Source: Jeotgalibacillus sp. R-1-5s-1
Lineage (GTDB): Bacteria > Bacillota > Bacilli > Bacillales > Jeotgalibacillaceae
Reading direction: 5' to 3'
Assembly: GCF_004405105.1 (NCBI RefSeq)
Contig: NZ_SORW01000053.1
Coordinates: 1-64,000 of the forward strand
Length of the DNA stretch: 64,000 bases
Below, piece by piece: positions 56,077 to 64,000 of this stretch. Below the pieces are notes generated by a model. The model made no database searches and was not told the origin of the DNA. It saw nothing but the letters and a program-made list of their open reading frames with translations. The first letter of the stretch is position 1. Every line of letters starts with the position of its first letter. The translations under genes were made by a program, and so were the position numbers.

Positions 56077-56094
56077 ATGAATATTTATACTTAA
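56077..56094 (+). promoter_or_regulatory. ARG-box-like site upstream of argR
   Basis: ATGAATATTTATACTTAA resembles the first two thirds of the ARG box ATGAATAWWWATKCAA. Could give autoregulation. AT-rich context makes chance matches likely. Confidence 0.3.
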
Positions 56095-56198
56095 TTATAC
56101 ACTTATAGTATCGTATTCGTATTGATTTGTACATAAATGGGCTGGGGGAATTGTGGAAGTTTTGAATGGATTATGTAGTATTTTAGGGGAATACTGAT

Positions 56199-56550
56199 GT
56201 AAAACCGGTCTGGACTCACCCTTCGCTCATTGTCTAGCTGCGGCGACTAGCCCCTCGAGGTCATAAGTCAAAGCTGAACGAGGGCGAAGATCAGCCCTCT
56301 TTTCATCTTCGCCTTATGCTTGTCGGGGCTGGACGAGTCACCTCCACTTTTCTTGGTGTCTAGCTGCGGCGACTAGCCCCTCGAGGTCATAAGTCAAAGC
56401 TGAACGAGGGCGAAGATCAGCCCTCTTTTCATCTTCGCCTTATGCTTGTCGGGGCTGGACGAGTCGCCTCCGCTTTTCTAAGGCCGCGCGGTGAGCCAGC
56501 TTGCGCTCCGCGCTACGCTGTCTCACCTGTCGCTTCTCTGCGTAGAGAGT
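56199..56550. repeat. Hairpin repeat, locus 5 (two tandem A modules plus B)
   Basis: In the 640-bp gap between argR and tlyA. A modules start at 56231 and 56357, period 126 bp, and differ only at three positions near their ends. Module B follows (56480-56545) with GGTGAGCCAGC...GCTGTCTCACC and an inner TTGCGC/GCGCTA variant. Outer arms are not clearly complementary here. 56095-56198 and 56551-56680 contain nothing I recognise. Confidence 0.85.
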
Positions 56551-56680
56551 TTTCATGTAAGCCAAGCCCTTTGGGTAGATCAACTCGCTCAGCTCTAAAG
56601 ATTTAAATTCTTAGAAGTGAGATGGGGAGTTTGATCCGCTATTGCTTTATTTTATTGATGACAGGTGACTTTTTAATAAA

Positions 56681-56713
56681 AAGAAAACAGCTGTGGTGTC
56701 AGCTGTTTTCCTT
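56681..56713 (-). terminator. Terminator overlapping the end of tlyA
   Basis: GAAAACAGCTG-ACACCA-CAGCTGTTTTC followed by TTTTTATT on the minus strand; the tlyA stop codon is inside the hairpin. Confidence 0.85.
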
Positions 56714-57538
56714 TTTGGCTTTTTTAAAATTTGTGTGTGCTTCTTCGACGATTGCGTCAGCCTGGACGGTTTCGTTCATTTGGCCGGGCTGATTCTCTGA
56801 TGTTTTGAGGTGGAGCAGGAATTCGATATTTCCGTCTCCGCCGGTGATAGGTGAGTAGGATCCATTCACAACGTCAAAACCTTCAGCAAGTGCAAACCGG
56901 ATCATGTTGTGAAGCACTTCTTTATGAATGGATGCTTCGCGAACAATACCTTTTTTACCTACCTGATCGCGCCCCGCTTCGAATTGCGGTTTTACGAGTG
57001 CAATGACATCACTGCCCGGCTTGAGCAGTGTTCTGAGAACAGGAAGGATAATTTTCAGAGAGATAAAGGATACATCAATGGATGAGAAATCCGGAATCCC
57101 TTTTTTTAGATCTTCGGGTGTCAGATAGCGGAAGTTGGTTCTTTCCATGACTTCCACTCTGTCATCCTGTCTCAGTTTCCATGCCAGCTGGTTGTAGCCT
57201 ACATCAACGGCATAAGACATGGCAGCTCCTTTTTGAAGCGCACAGTCTGTGAATCCGCCGGTTGATGACCCGACGTCAATCATCGTTTTACCTTCAATTT
57301 CTATATCAAATTCCTGTAGTGCTTTTTCTAGCTTTAACCCTCCACGGCTCACATACGGCATTACTTTTCCTTTAACCGATAATACCGTATCCTCAGGGAT
57401 TTTTTCTCCCGGTTTATCAAGCCTTTCTTCATTTGCATACACAAGGCCGGCCATTATGGCTCTCTTCGCTTTTTCCCGCGTTTCAGCCAGTCCCTGTTCT
57501 ACAAGGAGGATATCAATACGCTGCTTTTTAACCTTCAT
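56699..57538 (-). CDS. tlyA: TlyA-type rRNA 2'-O-methyltransferase (YqxC)
   Basis: 279 residues: S4 RNA-binding domain (about 5-65), then FtsJ-like methyltransferase with VGSSTGGFTD (SAM), DVSFISLK and VKPQFEAGRD. Probably methylates cytidine 2'-OH in rRNA; B. subtilis YqxC is its orthologue by position. 4 bp after dxs, so co-transcribed. Confidence 0.9.
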   Translation of the reverse strand: MKVKKQRIDILLVEQGLAETREKAKRAIMAGLVYANEERLDKPGEKIPEDTVLSVKGKVMPYVSRGGLKLEKALQEFDIEIEGKTMIDVGSSTGGFTDCALQKGAAMSYAVDVGYNQLAWKLRQDDRVEVMERTNFRYLTPEDLKKGIPDFSSIDVSFISLKIILPVLRTLLKPGSDVIALVKPQFEAGRDQVGKKGIVREASIHKEVLHNMIRFALAEGFDVVNGSYSPITGGDGNIEFLLHLKTSENQPGQMNETVQADAIVEEAHTNFKKAKKENS

Positions 57539-57542
57539 TCAC

Positions 57543-59435
57543 TTACGCCCTTTTTTCTTTAGCTGGAACCATGGACTGAATCAGTTCAACCGCACGGCTC
57601 TCCGTTAAATTAATTTCTTCAAGCAGTTTACCAACACTGCCATGCTCAATAAACTGATCAGGAATCCCCATACGTTCAATCGAAGCATGTCCAAATCCCG
57701 CATCATGGGCAAACTCTAATACCGCACTTCCAAAACCACCCTGAAGCACTGCTTCTTCTATTGTCAGCAGTGGCATGTTCAGCTTCAGAAGGTCCATCAT
57801 CATCGCTTCATCAAGCGGTTTAATAAACCGCGCGTTGACAACTTTGACTGACAGTCCTGACTTCGCAAGCTTTTCAGCTGCATTTAAAGCCATCGGAATT
57901 GTAGTTCCAAATGTCAGGATCGCCGCATCCGCGCCTTCTCTCAGCACTTCCCATGAACCGATCGGCAAAGCGGAAAGTTCTTCATCCATTTCAACACCTG
58001 ATCCGTTCCCGCGTGGGTAACGCATGGCAATCGGGCCGTCGTCATAGGTTAATGCCGTGTGAACCATATGCTGTCCTTCATTTTCATCCTTCGGCATCAT
58101 GACAACCATATTTGGCAGGCTGCGCAGGAAAGCAATATCAAATACACCTTGATGCGTTTCACCGTCAGCCCCTACGAGACCGGCACGATCAATACCGATA
58201 AAGACGTTCAGGTTCTGTCTGCAAATATCATGCACGACCTGATCGTAAGCTCTCTGCAGGAAGGTTGAATAAATCGCAAGGAAAGGTTTCATTTTCTGGG
58301 TCGCGAGTCCGGCTGCGAGTGTCGTTGCATGCTGCTCTGCAATCCCCACATCAAACATACGATCCGGAAACTCACTTGCAAACCCTTCAAGCTTTGAGCC
58401 GACAGGCATTGCCGGTGTGATGGCGACAATCCGTTCATCTGTACGTGCAGATTTTCTTACCGTTTCACTTACGAGCGCGCTCCATGCAGGGCCCTTGACA
58501 GCGGATTTAATCAGGTCACCAGTGTCGATTTTGTACGGTCCGGTACCGTGCCATGTTCCGACTTTATCTGTTTCAGCAGGTTGGAAACCTTTCCCTTTCT
58601 TAGTGACCACGTGAAGGAGAACAGGTCCCTTCGTTTTCTTCGCATATTTGATATTTTCATCAAGCTCATCAAAATTATGGCCGTCTACCGGTCCAAGGTA
58701 GGTAAAACCAAGCTCCTCGAAAAACATTCCGGATACAAGCAGATACTTCAGACTGTCCTTCACCCGCTCAGCAGTTGTGGCAAGCTTTCCGCCAACCGCC
58801 GGAATTTTTTTAAGGATATACTCAAGATCATCTTTTGCTTTATTATATTTCCCTGCAGTTCTCATACGTCCAAGTACACTGTGGAGCGCGCCTACATTCG
58901 GGGCAATAGACATTTCATTATCGTTAAGAATCACAATCATGTCTTTCTTTTCGTGGCCGATATGATTAAGCGCCTCTAGCGCCATTCCCCCTGTTAATGC
59001 ACCGTCGCCAATGATCGGGACAACATAATTTGAATCGCCCTTAATGTCCCGGGCAATAGCCATTCCCATGGCGGCAGAAAGGGAGGTTGAACTATGTCCT
59101 GTTTCCCACACATCGTGTTCACTCTCGTTCATCTTCGGAAATCCGCATAATCCCTTGAACTGGCGAAGCGTATCAAATTGATCGCCTCTGCCCGTCAAGA
59201 TCTTGTGCACATAAGACTGATGCCCGACATCCCATAAAAATTTATCCTTCGGGCTGTCAAAATGCTTATGAAGCGCAAGAGTCAGTTCAACGACTCCAAG
59301 GTTAGGGCCGATATGTCCTCCTGTAGCGGAGAGGTTTTCAATCAGAAAATCCCGGATATCCTGACTTAATTCAATCAGCTCTTCTTTTGATAAGTCTTTT
59401 AAAAACGCCGGATCCTTAATTTTTGTTACGTCCAT
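57543..59435 (-). CDS. dxs: 1-deoxy-D-xylulose-5-phosphate synthase
   Basis: First step of the MEP isoprenoid pathway, condensing pyruvate and glyceraldehyde-3-phosphate. 630 residues. TPP motif GDGALTGG (143-150) to NDNEMS (171-176), central transketolase domain with VGIAEQHA, and C-terminal domain. Start at 59435 after AGGAAAGAGAG. Near ispA in the conserved cluster but with 477 bp between. Confidence 0.95.
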   Translation of the reverse strand: MDVTKIKDPAFLKDLSKEELIELSQDIRDFLIENLSATGGHIGPNLGVVELTLALHKHFDSPKDKFLWDVGHQSYVHKILTGRGDQFDTLRQFKGLCGFPKMNESEHDVWETGHSSTSLSAAMGMAIARDIKGDSNYVVPIIGDGALTGGMALEALNHIGHEKKDMIVILNDNEMSIAPNVGALHSVLGRMRTAGKYNKAKDDLEYILKKIPAVGGKLATTAERVKDSLKYLLVSGMFFEELGFTYLGPVDGHNFDELDENIKYAKKTKGPVLLHVVTKKGKGFQPAETDKVGTWHGTGPYKIDTGDLIKSAVKGPAWSALVSETVRKSARTDERIVAITPAMPVGSKLEGFASEFPDRMFDVGIAEQHATTLAAGLATQKMKPFLAIYSTFLQRAYDQVVHDICRQNLNVFIGIDRAGLVGADGETHQGVFDIAFLRSLPNMVVMMPKDENEGQHMVHTALTYDDGPIAMRYPRGNGSGVEMDEELSALPIGSWEVLREGADAAILTFGTTIPMALNAAEKLAKSGLSVKVVNARFIKPLDEAMMMDLLKLNMPLLTIEEAVLQGGFGSAVLEFAHDAGFGHASIERMGIPDQFIEHGSVGKLLEEINLTESRAVELIQSMVPAKEKRA

Positions 59436-59555
59436 ATGGATCACTCTCTTTCCTGAAAGGGTCCCGTTTTCCATTACCTTATTCTCTTCATTTTTCAGGC
59501 ATCAGATAACAGGTTCATGTCAATAAATTGTTTTTTTCGTTTTCTTTGTATTTCA

Positions 59556-59583
59556 ATTATAACAATGTCCGGATTTTACTCAA
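59556..59583 (-). promoter_or_regulatory. Sigma-A promoter candidate for dxs
   Basis: Minus strand TTGAGT-16-TATAAT. An inverted repeat CAACAAA/TTTGTTG (59581-59602) overlaps the -35 and could be an operator. Confidence 0.55.
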
Positions 59584-59729
59584 CAAATTGTCGGGTTTGT
59601 TGGGTTGGAAAATGTTTTAAGGTGGAAAAGTCCATCAAATATCGCTATAAGTTCCAGACACTTAGAACATAATTATACCATTTCATCCATGTAATCTCTT
59701 TTTATGTAAAATGCCCATGTAAAGAAAAA

Positions 59730-59761
59730 ATAGCCGCCAGCACACGTGTGATAACGGCTAT
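59730..59761 (-). terminator. Terminator between ispA and dxs
   Basis: ATAGCCG...CGGCTAT enclosing CACACGTGTG, followed by TTTTTC on the minus strand. 150 nt beyond the ispA stop. Confidence 0.75.
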
Positions 59762-59905
59762 AAAGATACTATTTAAGGTTACTTATGTTGATCATTCTGA
59801 TGATGTCATGTCTATGTTAAGCGTCCAAAACGTATAAGTATTGATCCTTATTGCCGGTATATCACTGTAGGTAAGTATATCATACCCTGTTTCAGATTGT
59901 CTCAA
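59732..59905 (-). ncRNA. Possible small RNA or long 3' UTR between ispA and dxs
   Basis: Minus strand TTGAGA (59900-59905), 15 bp, TATGAT (59879-59884), then about 140 nt without an open frame longer than a dozen codons, then the terminator above. The -35/-10 spacing is short, so an ispA 3' UTR is the alternative. The rest of the gap up to dxs shows only the dxs promoter. Confidence 0.3.
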
Positions 59906-59912
59906 TGCACAA

Positions 59913-60794
59913 TCAGCTCGTACGGGAAGCGATCAGGTCTGCGATGTCTGCAAGTAAGACAGGTTCAGGATGGATCTTCTGCAGCGATTCATGAGCTTTT
60001 TCTATATGATATTGCAGTTTTCGTTTTGCTTCATCCATACCTAGCAGAGCCGGGTACGTGCTTTTTTTATTCGCCTCATCACTGCCGACCGGTTTGCCAA
60101 TCTCATTTTGATCGCCTTCCACATCCAGTATGTCGTCCCTTATCTGAAAAGCGAGCCCGATATGTTTCGCGTAATCCCCGAGGAGGTTCAGGTCTCTGTC
60201 ATCCAGACCACTTATGATGCCCCCTGCTTTTACCGCGTATTCCAAGAGCCTGCCAGTTTTACGGATATGAATGGATTCAAGCTCTTTAATGGTCAGATCA
60301 GCTTCCTCACCCTCGATATCAGCTGCCTGTCCACCAACCATTCCCTCTGCTCCAGAAGCTTTGGCGAGTAATCCGATCAGCTTTACTTTTTCTTCAGAGG
60401 TAAAGTTTATGGAATCGGCAATGAGACCAAAGCTTAGTGTAAGCAGTGCATCTCCGGCTAAAATTGCAAATGCTTCACCAAATACTTTATGATTGGTCGG
60501 CTGACCGCGCCTCAGATCGTCATCATCCATGCTCGGCAGGTCATCATGAATTAATGAATACGTATGTATCATTTCAAGGGCTGCGCCTGCTTCAAGTGCA
60601 CGATCCGGATTCCGGTCAAATGACTGTGCTGTTGCCATCACAAGCAGCGGGCGGATTCTTTTACCCCCTGCTTTCACTGAATAAATCATGGCTTCCTGAA
60701 GTTTTTCCGGACATTCCAATGATGTAATGGCATTTAATAAAACCTGCTCCACTTTTATTTTATTTTCAGTCATGAATTCTGACAATCGGTTCAT
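59913..60794 (-). CDS. ispA: Farnesyl diphosphate synthase (geranyltransferase)
   Basis: Makes FPP for undecaprenyl, heme A and quinone chains. 293 residues. First Asp-rich motif DDLPSMD (84-90), second RDDILD (about 220), and small residues before the first motif typical of short-chain synthases. Two bp after xseB. Confidence 0.94.
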   Translation of the reverse strand: MNRLSEFMTENKIKVEQVLLNAITSLECPEKLQEAMIYSVKAGGKRIRPLLVMATAQSFDRNPDRALEAGAALEMIHTYSLIHDDLPSMDDDDLRRGQPTNHKVFGEAFAILAGDALLTLSFGLIADSINFTSEEKVKLIGLLAKASGAEGMVGGQAADIEGEEADLTIKELESIHIRKTGRLLEYAVKAGGIISGLDDRDLNLLGDYAKHIGLAFQIRDDILDVEGDQNEIGKPVGSDEANKKSTYPALLGMDEAKRKLQYHIEKAHESLQKIHPEPVLLADIADLIASRTS

Positions 60795-60796
60795 TT

Positions 60797-61024
60797 TTAT
60801 TCCACATCCTCCGGGTCAAGTGGTTTTTCACCTTCATCTGTCATGATCGTCGCCAGCTGTTTCTCCGCATGCTGAAGTTTTTCGTGACAGATTTTCGATA
60901 GTTCTACACCTTTTTGGTAATAGGAAATGGCTTCTTCAAGTGGTACATCTCCCTCTTCAAGACGTGAGACAATTTTCTCGAGCTCCTGCATTGCCTCTTC
61001 AAATGATTGTTTTTGCTCTGCCAT
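60797..61024 (-). CDS. xseB: Exodeoxyribonuclease VII small subunit
   Basis: 75-residue helical partner of Xse[20 protein letters not shown] is the family core. Start 61024 after AAGGAG, one base after the xseA stop. The longer upstream reading lies inside xseA. Confidence 0.93.
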   Translation of the reverse strand: MAEQKQSFEEAMQELEKIVSRLEEGDVPLEEAISYYQKGVELSKICHEKLQHAEKQLATIMTDEGEKPLDPEDVE

Positions 61025-61025
61025 T

Positions 61026-62372
61026 TTATTCACGCTCCTTGATTTCATCGATTGTACAAAGGAGATCAGATGACTGCAGTGACACTTTAACTGCATCTCC
61101 CTCTTTGAGCTGTTGACTGTTTTTAATCAGGTTCCCCTGTTCATCATATACCAGACTGTATCCTCTGTTCATTATTTTTAATGGGCTCAATGCTTCTAAA
61201 GTGGATACCGACTGCTGAAATTGGTGCACTTTCACGGTTACAAGTTTCTGCGTGCGGTTTTCAAGGCGTGTCTGAAGCGCGGATACGAGTGACCTTTTGT
61301 GCTCTATCTGCCTGTCAGGACTGAGCCTGATCAGCCTGTCATGAAGTTTGTCACGGCGGAGACCGGCTTTTTCTTTGATTAAATGAGATTCTCTAGAGAG
61401 ATTTTCACGCAACCTGTCTAACTGCTGAACCTGCTGCTCAATTAATTTTTGAGGTTTTTTGAATACAACAGAACCTGTCTGCTTGATCAGTCTTTGTTTA
61501 TCAAATTGAATTTTTTGATTGACTGCACGGTGAGCCCGGATGGAGGCAGCCATGATTTTCTCACGCACTTCTTCTATATGAGGCACTGCAAGTTCAGCAG
61601 CTGCAGTTGGTGTCGGGGCCCGCATATCAGCAACAAAATCCGCAATCGTTACATCTGTTTCATGTCCGACAGCCGATATTACCGGAACAGGAAATGCGGC
61701 AATGGCCCTGGCAATCTGCTCATCATTAAACGCCCACAGCTCTTCAATTGAACCGCCACCACGGCCAATAATGACTACATCAAGTTCATCATCATGCTTT
61801 GCTTTTTCCAATGCCTCTAGAATCGATGGGACCGCTCTTTCACCCTGTACTGAGCAGGGATAGAGCCTGACGGATACTACTGGATATCGTCTTTTTATCG
61901 TGGTCAGAATATCTCTGATTACCGCTCCGGTCGGAGACGTAATGACACCTACCTTAACAGGATAAAGCGGGAGTCTGCGTTTTCTTTCAGCATGGAATAA
62001 TCCTTCCTCTGACAGCTTTTCCTTCAGCTGTTCATAGGCAAGATACAGTGCGCCGATGCCATCAGGCTCCATTTTTTTCACATAGAGCTGATATTGCCCG
62101 CTTGATTCAAATACAGAAACATCTGCCTGAATCAGCACCTCCATTCCATTTTCAGCCTGAAATTTCAATGAGGAGGCAGCAGAGGAAAACATCACAGCGG
62201 CAATTCTTGATTTTCCGTCTTTTAATGTGAAATACAAATGTCCGCTTGAATGTTTCTTGAAATTTGACAGCTCCCCTTTAATATAAACATTAGAAAGGTG
62301 AGGATCAGCATCAAATTTTCTTTTTATGTATTTTGTTAGTGCACTGACAGTCAGGTACCTCGGAGTAGACAT
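61026..62372 (-). CDS. xseA: Exodeoxyribonuclease VII large subunit
   Basis: 448 residues, equal to B. subtilis. N-terminal OB fold (about 5-100), nuclease domain ([42 protein letters not shown]), then a coiled coil (about 270-390). Start 62372 after AAAGGAG. A terminator-like hairpin separates it from folD. Confidence 0.95.
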   Translation of the reverse strand: MSTPRYLTVSALTKYIKRKFDADPHLSNVYIKGELSNFKKHSSGHLYFTLKDGKSRIAAVMFSSAASSLKFQAENGMEVLIQADVSVFESSGQYQLYVKKMEPDGIGALYLAYEQLKEKLSEEGLFHAERKRRLPLYPVKVGVITSPTGAVIRDILTTIKRRYPVVSVRLYPCSVQGERAVPSILEALEKAKHDDELDVVIIGRGGGSIEELWAFNDEQIARAIAAFPVPVISAVGHETDVTIADFVADMRAPTPTAAAELAVPHIEEVREKIMAASIRAHRAVNQKIQFDKQRLIKQTGSVVFKKPQKLIEQQVQQLDRLRENLSRESHLIKEKAGLRRDKLHDRLIRLSPDRQIEHKRSLVSALQTRLENRTQKLVTVKVHQFQQSVSTLEALSPLKIMNRGYSLVYDEQGNLIKNSQQLKEGDAVKVSLQSSDLLCTIDEIKERE

Positions 62373-62418
62373 ACGGTTTCTCCTTTCGGACATGATAAAA
62401 TATGGTTCCGGTATTCAA

Positions 62419-62461
62419 TAAAAAAGCGGCTCCCTTTATATGGGCAATGCCCGGGAGCCAC
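62419..62461 (-). terminator. Terminator after folD
   Basis: GGCTCCC...GGGAGCC followed by GCTTTTTTATT on the minus strand. Confidence 0.85.
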
Positions 62462-62471
62462 TCTTGATCTG

Positions 62472-63326
62472 TTATTTCGTGCGGGCGCGTTCTGCTGACT
62501 CGGTTGTGTTAGCTAGCAACATCGTAATCGTCATGGGCCCGACACCGCCGGGAACAGGTGTAATCGCAGATGCTTTGTCCTTGCAGCCTTCAAAATCAAC
62601 ATCTCCACAAAGCTTTCCGGCATCATCCCTGTTCATTCCGACATCAATCACGACCGCTCCCTCTTTTATATGGTCAGCCGTGATCAGATGGCGAATACCC
62701 ACTGCAGCAATCACAATATCAGCCTGCTTCGTATGATAGGCCAGGTTTTCCGTGCGCGAGTGGCAGATTGTAACCGTCGCATGTTTATTTAAAAGCAACT
62801 GTCCCATCGGTTTACCGACAATATTGCTCCGGCCCACGATGACTGCATGCTTTCCGGCAATGTTTATGCCTTGATGTTCAAGCATTTTGATTATACCGTA
62901 TGGAGTGCAGGGGAAAAACGCTTCTCCTCCGGTTTGCATCCGGCCGATATTGACCGGGTGAAAACCATCTACATCTTTTTCCGGTTTAATCGCTTCAATA
63001 ACTGCGGCTTCGCTAATTTGATCGGGTAAAGGAAGCTGTACGAGAATACCATGAATCCGGTCGTTTTCATTAAGTACGTTCACAACCTCGAGCAATGCTG
63101 CTTCTGTCGTTTCCTCAGGAAGTTCAATCAGCTCAGAGTAAATCCCGAGCTCAGAGCACGCCTTTTGTTTCATTGATACGTATGTTTTTGACGCCTGATT
63201 ATGTCCAACGAGCACAACCGCCAGACCCGGCGGCTGGCCGCTCTCACTTAACTTTTCAATACGGCTTTTTAATTCTTCTCTTATATCCAATCCGATTTTT
63301 CTGCCATCGATTATTTCAGCTGTCAT
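62472..63326 (-). CDS. folD: Methylenetetrahydrofolate dehydrogenase/cyclohydrolase
   Basis: Bifunctional one-carbon enzyme. 284 residues. Tyr49/Lys53 ([12 protein letters not shown]) are the cyclohydrolase pair, and [14 protein letters not shown] is the NADP-site signature. 24 bp after nusB. Confidence 0.95.
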   Translation of the reverse strand: MTAEIIDGRKIGLDIREELKSRIEKLSESGQPPGLAVVLVGHNQASKTYVSMKQKACSELGIYSELIELPEETTEAALLEVVNVLNENDRIHGILVQLPLPDQISEAAVIEAIKPEKDVDGFHPVNIGRMQTGGEAFFPCTPYGIIKMLEHQGINIAGKHAVIVGRSNIVGKPMGQLLLNKHATVTICHSRTENLAYHTKQADIVIAAVGIRHLITADHIKEGAVVIDVGMNRDDAGKLCGDVDFEGCKDKASAITPVPGGVGPMTITMLLANTTESAERARTK

Positions 63327-63350
63327 ACTGCTTTTACGCCTCCTGTGTGA

Positions 63351-63752
63351 TCAATCACGTGAATGTAAAGTCGTTACAACTTTTGATAGAACCCCATTCA
63401 CGAATTTGCTTGATTTTTCATCACCGAAACGCTTCGAGATCTCAACCGCTTCATTCAGGACTACGTTATATGGGACTTCTTCTTTTTTATATAAAAGCTC
63501 GTATAACGCTACCCGTAAAATATTCCGGTCCACCCGGGCAAGACGGTCAATCTTCCAGCGCTCGAGATGTCCTTGTATAGTCTGATCAATTTCTGGTTTA
63601 TGTTCATGTACCCCTGTCACAAGGGCTGTCAGATAATCATCATTTTTTTCATCTTCCAGAATATTTTCAATCGCTTCTCCCGGCTCCATCTCGTTCATAT
63701 CCATCTGGAATAAAGCCTGCAGCGCTTTTTCTCTGGCCGTTCGTCTTTTCAT
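63351..63752 (-). CDS. nusB: Transcription antitermination factor NusB
   Basis: 133-residue all-helical protein that with NusE binds boxA in rRNA antitermination. REKALQALFQMDMNE at the N-terminus and NGVLSKV at the C-terminus are typical. First gene of nusB-folD here. Confidence 0.94.
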   Translation of the reverse strand: MKRRTAREKALQALFQMDMNEMEPGEAIENILEDEKNDDYLTALVTGVHEHKPEIDQTIQGHLERWKIDRLARVDRNILRVALYELLYKKEEVPYNVVLNEAVEISKRFGDEKSSKFVNGVLSKVVTTLHSRD

Positions 63753-63801
63753 TTCAAGTTTAACTCCTTCTCTAATTGCATAATATCCATGTCATAAAAA
63801 G

Positions 63802-63807
63802 ATCATA
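63802..63807 (-). promoter_or_regulatory. Possible -10 of the nusB promoter
   Basis: TATGAT on the minus strand 50 bp before nusB, with a poor -35 (TTAGTA) 18 bp upstream. The rest of 63753-63945 contains an inverted TTCATGAAA/TTTCATGA pair at 63838-63855 and no gene. Confidence 0.3.
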
Positions 63808-63948
63808 GCATAAAATTGCAGTCCCTACTAACGTAACTTCATGAAACTTTCATGATAACGCTGTCAAAACGATCGGAATTCTTACTTTAATAAATCTATG
63901 GTAAAGCACCCGACATTTCGTGCTACAAAGCTGATCCATTCAGCTAAC

Positions 63949-63985
63949 AGAAAAAGGTGCCCCATTTGTAAGGGCACCTTTTTCA
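63949..63985 (-). terminator. Terminator of the operon entering from the right edge
   Basis: AAAAAGGTGCCC...GGGCACCTTTTT; belongs to a minus-strand gene beyond the window. Confidence 0.85.
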
Positions 63986-64000
63986 TCTGTCTTTATTCTT

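Overview
The window is 64 kb of chromosome from a low-GC, endospore-forming member of the Bacillales. Spo0A, SpoIIM and SpoIVB are all present. Gene order follows the Bacillus subtilis segment that runs from drm/xerD/fur through the yqk, yqj and yqi genes to bkd, spo0A, recN, ahrC, dxs, folD and nusB. I see no rRNA, tRNA, CRISPR array, prophage or transposase. The exact genus is not determinable by eye; a Bacillaceae/Planococcaceae-type genome fits.

Layout. 0-7 kb: nucleoside salvage (pdp, drm), xerD, fur, spoIIM, nudF and the aldo/keto reductase yqkF. 7-12 kb: yqkE, a ketone-body/leucine block inserted relative to B. subtilis (scoB, scoA, thiolase, and HMG-CoA lyase divergently), then the yqkD hydrolase. 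12-26 kb: Fe-S-type small proteins, a LexA-boxed Y-family polymerase operon, an SDR and an MBL hydrolase, T-box-controlled proI, a glycosyltransferase, namA, rnz, zwf, gndA, dinB. 26-36 kb: an isolated cheW, an M20 peptidase, acyl-CoA carboxyltransferase plus methylmalonyl-CoA epimerase, the 32-residue stressosome anchor Prli42, yqjA, artPQM, brxB. 35-50 kb: methylmalonyl-CoA mutase (mutA, mutB, meaB) and the branched-chain operon bkdR-ptb-bcd-buk-lpdV-bkdAA-bkdAB-bkdB. 50-64 kb: yqzF, a glycerophosphodiesterase, spo0A, spoIVB, recN, argR, tlyA, dxs, ispA, xseB, xseA, folD, nusB.

Metabolic theme. Between 7 and 50 kb lies most of a route for degrading valine, isoleucine and leucine. Bcd and the Bkd complex make branched acyl-CoAs. 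Ptb/Buk can cash these as ATP. The YqjD/YqjC/MutAB/MeaB set takes propionyl-CoA to succinyl-CoA. HMG-CoA lyase, ScoAB and thiolase finish the leucine/ketone end. Two good cre (CcpA) matches, one before mutA and one between the thiolase operon and HMG-CoA lyase, suggest joint catabolite control.

Most unusual observations. (1) The BkdR here has lost the sigma-54-contacting GAFTGA loop and both presumed arginine fingers. It is fused translationally to ptb and sits behind a good sigma-A promoter, so control of the bkd operon looks rewired away from sigma-54. (2) The spoIIM ribosome-binding site is buried in a 16-bp hairpin whose loop holds a sigma-E-like -10. Only read-through mRNA would carry the blocking arm. 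(3) Six intergenic loci carry modular hairpin repeats whose stems differ between copies but stay complementary within each copy. (4) A strict 21-bp periodic array lies upstream of the SOS polymerase operon.
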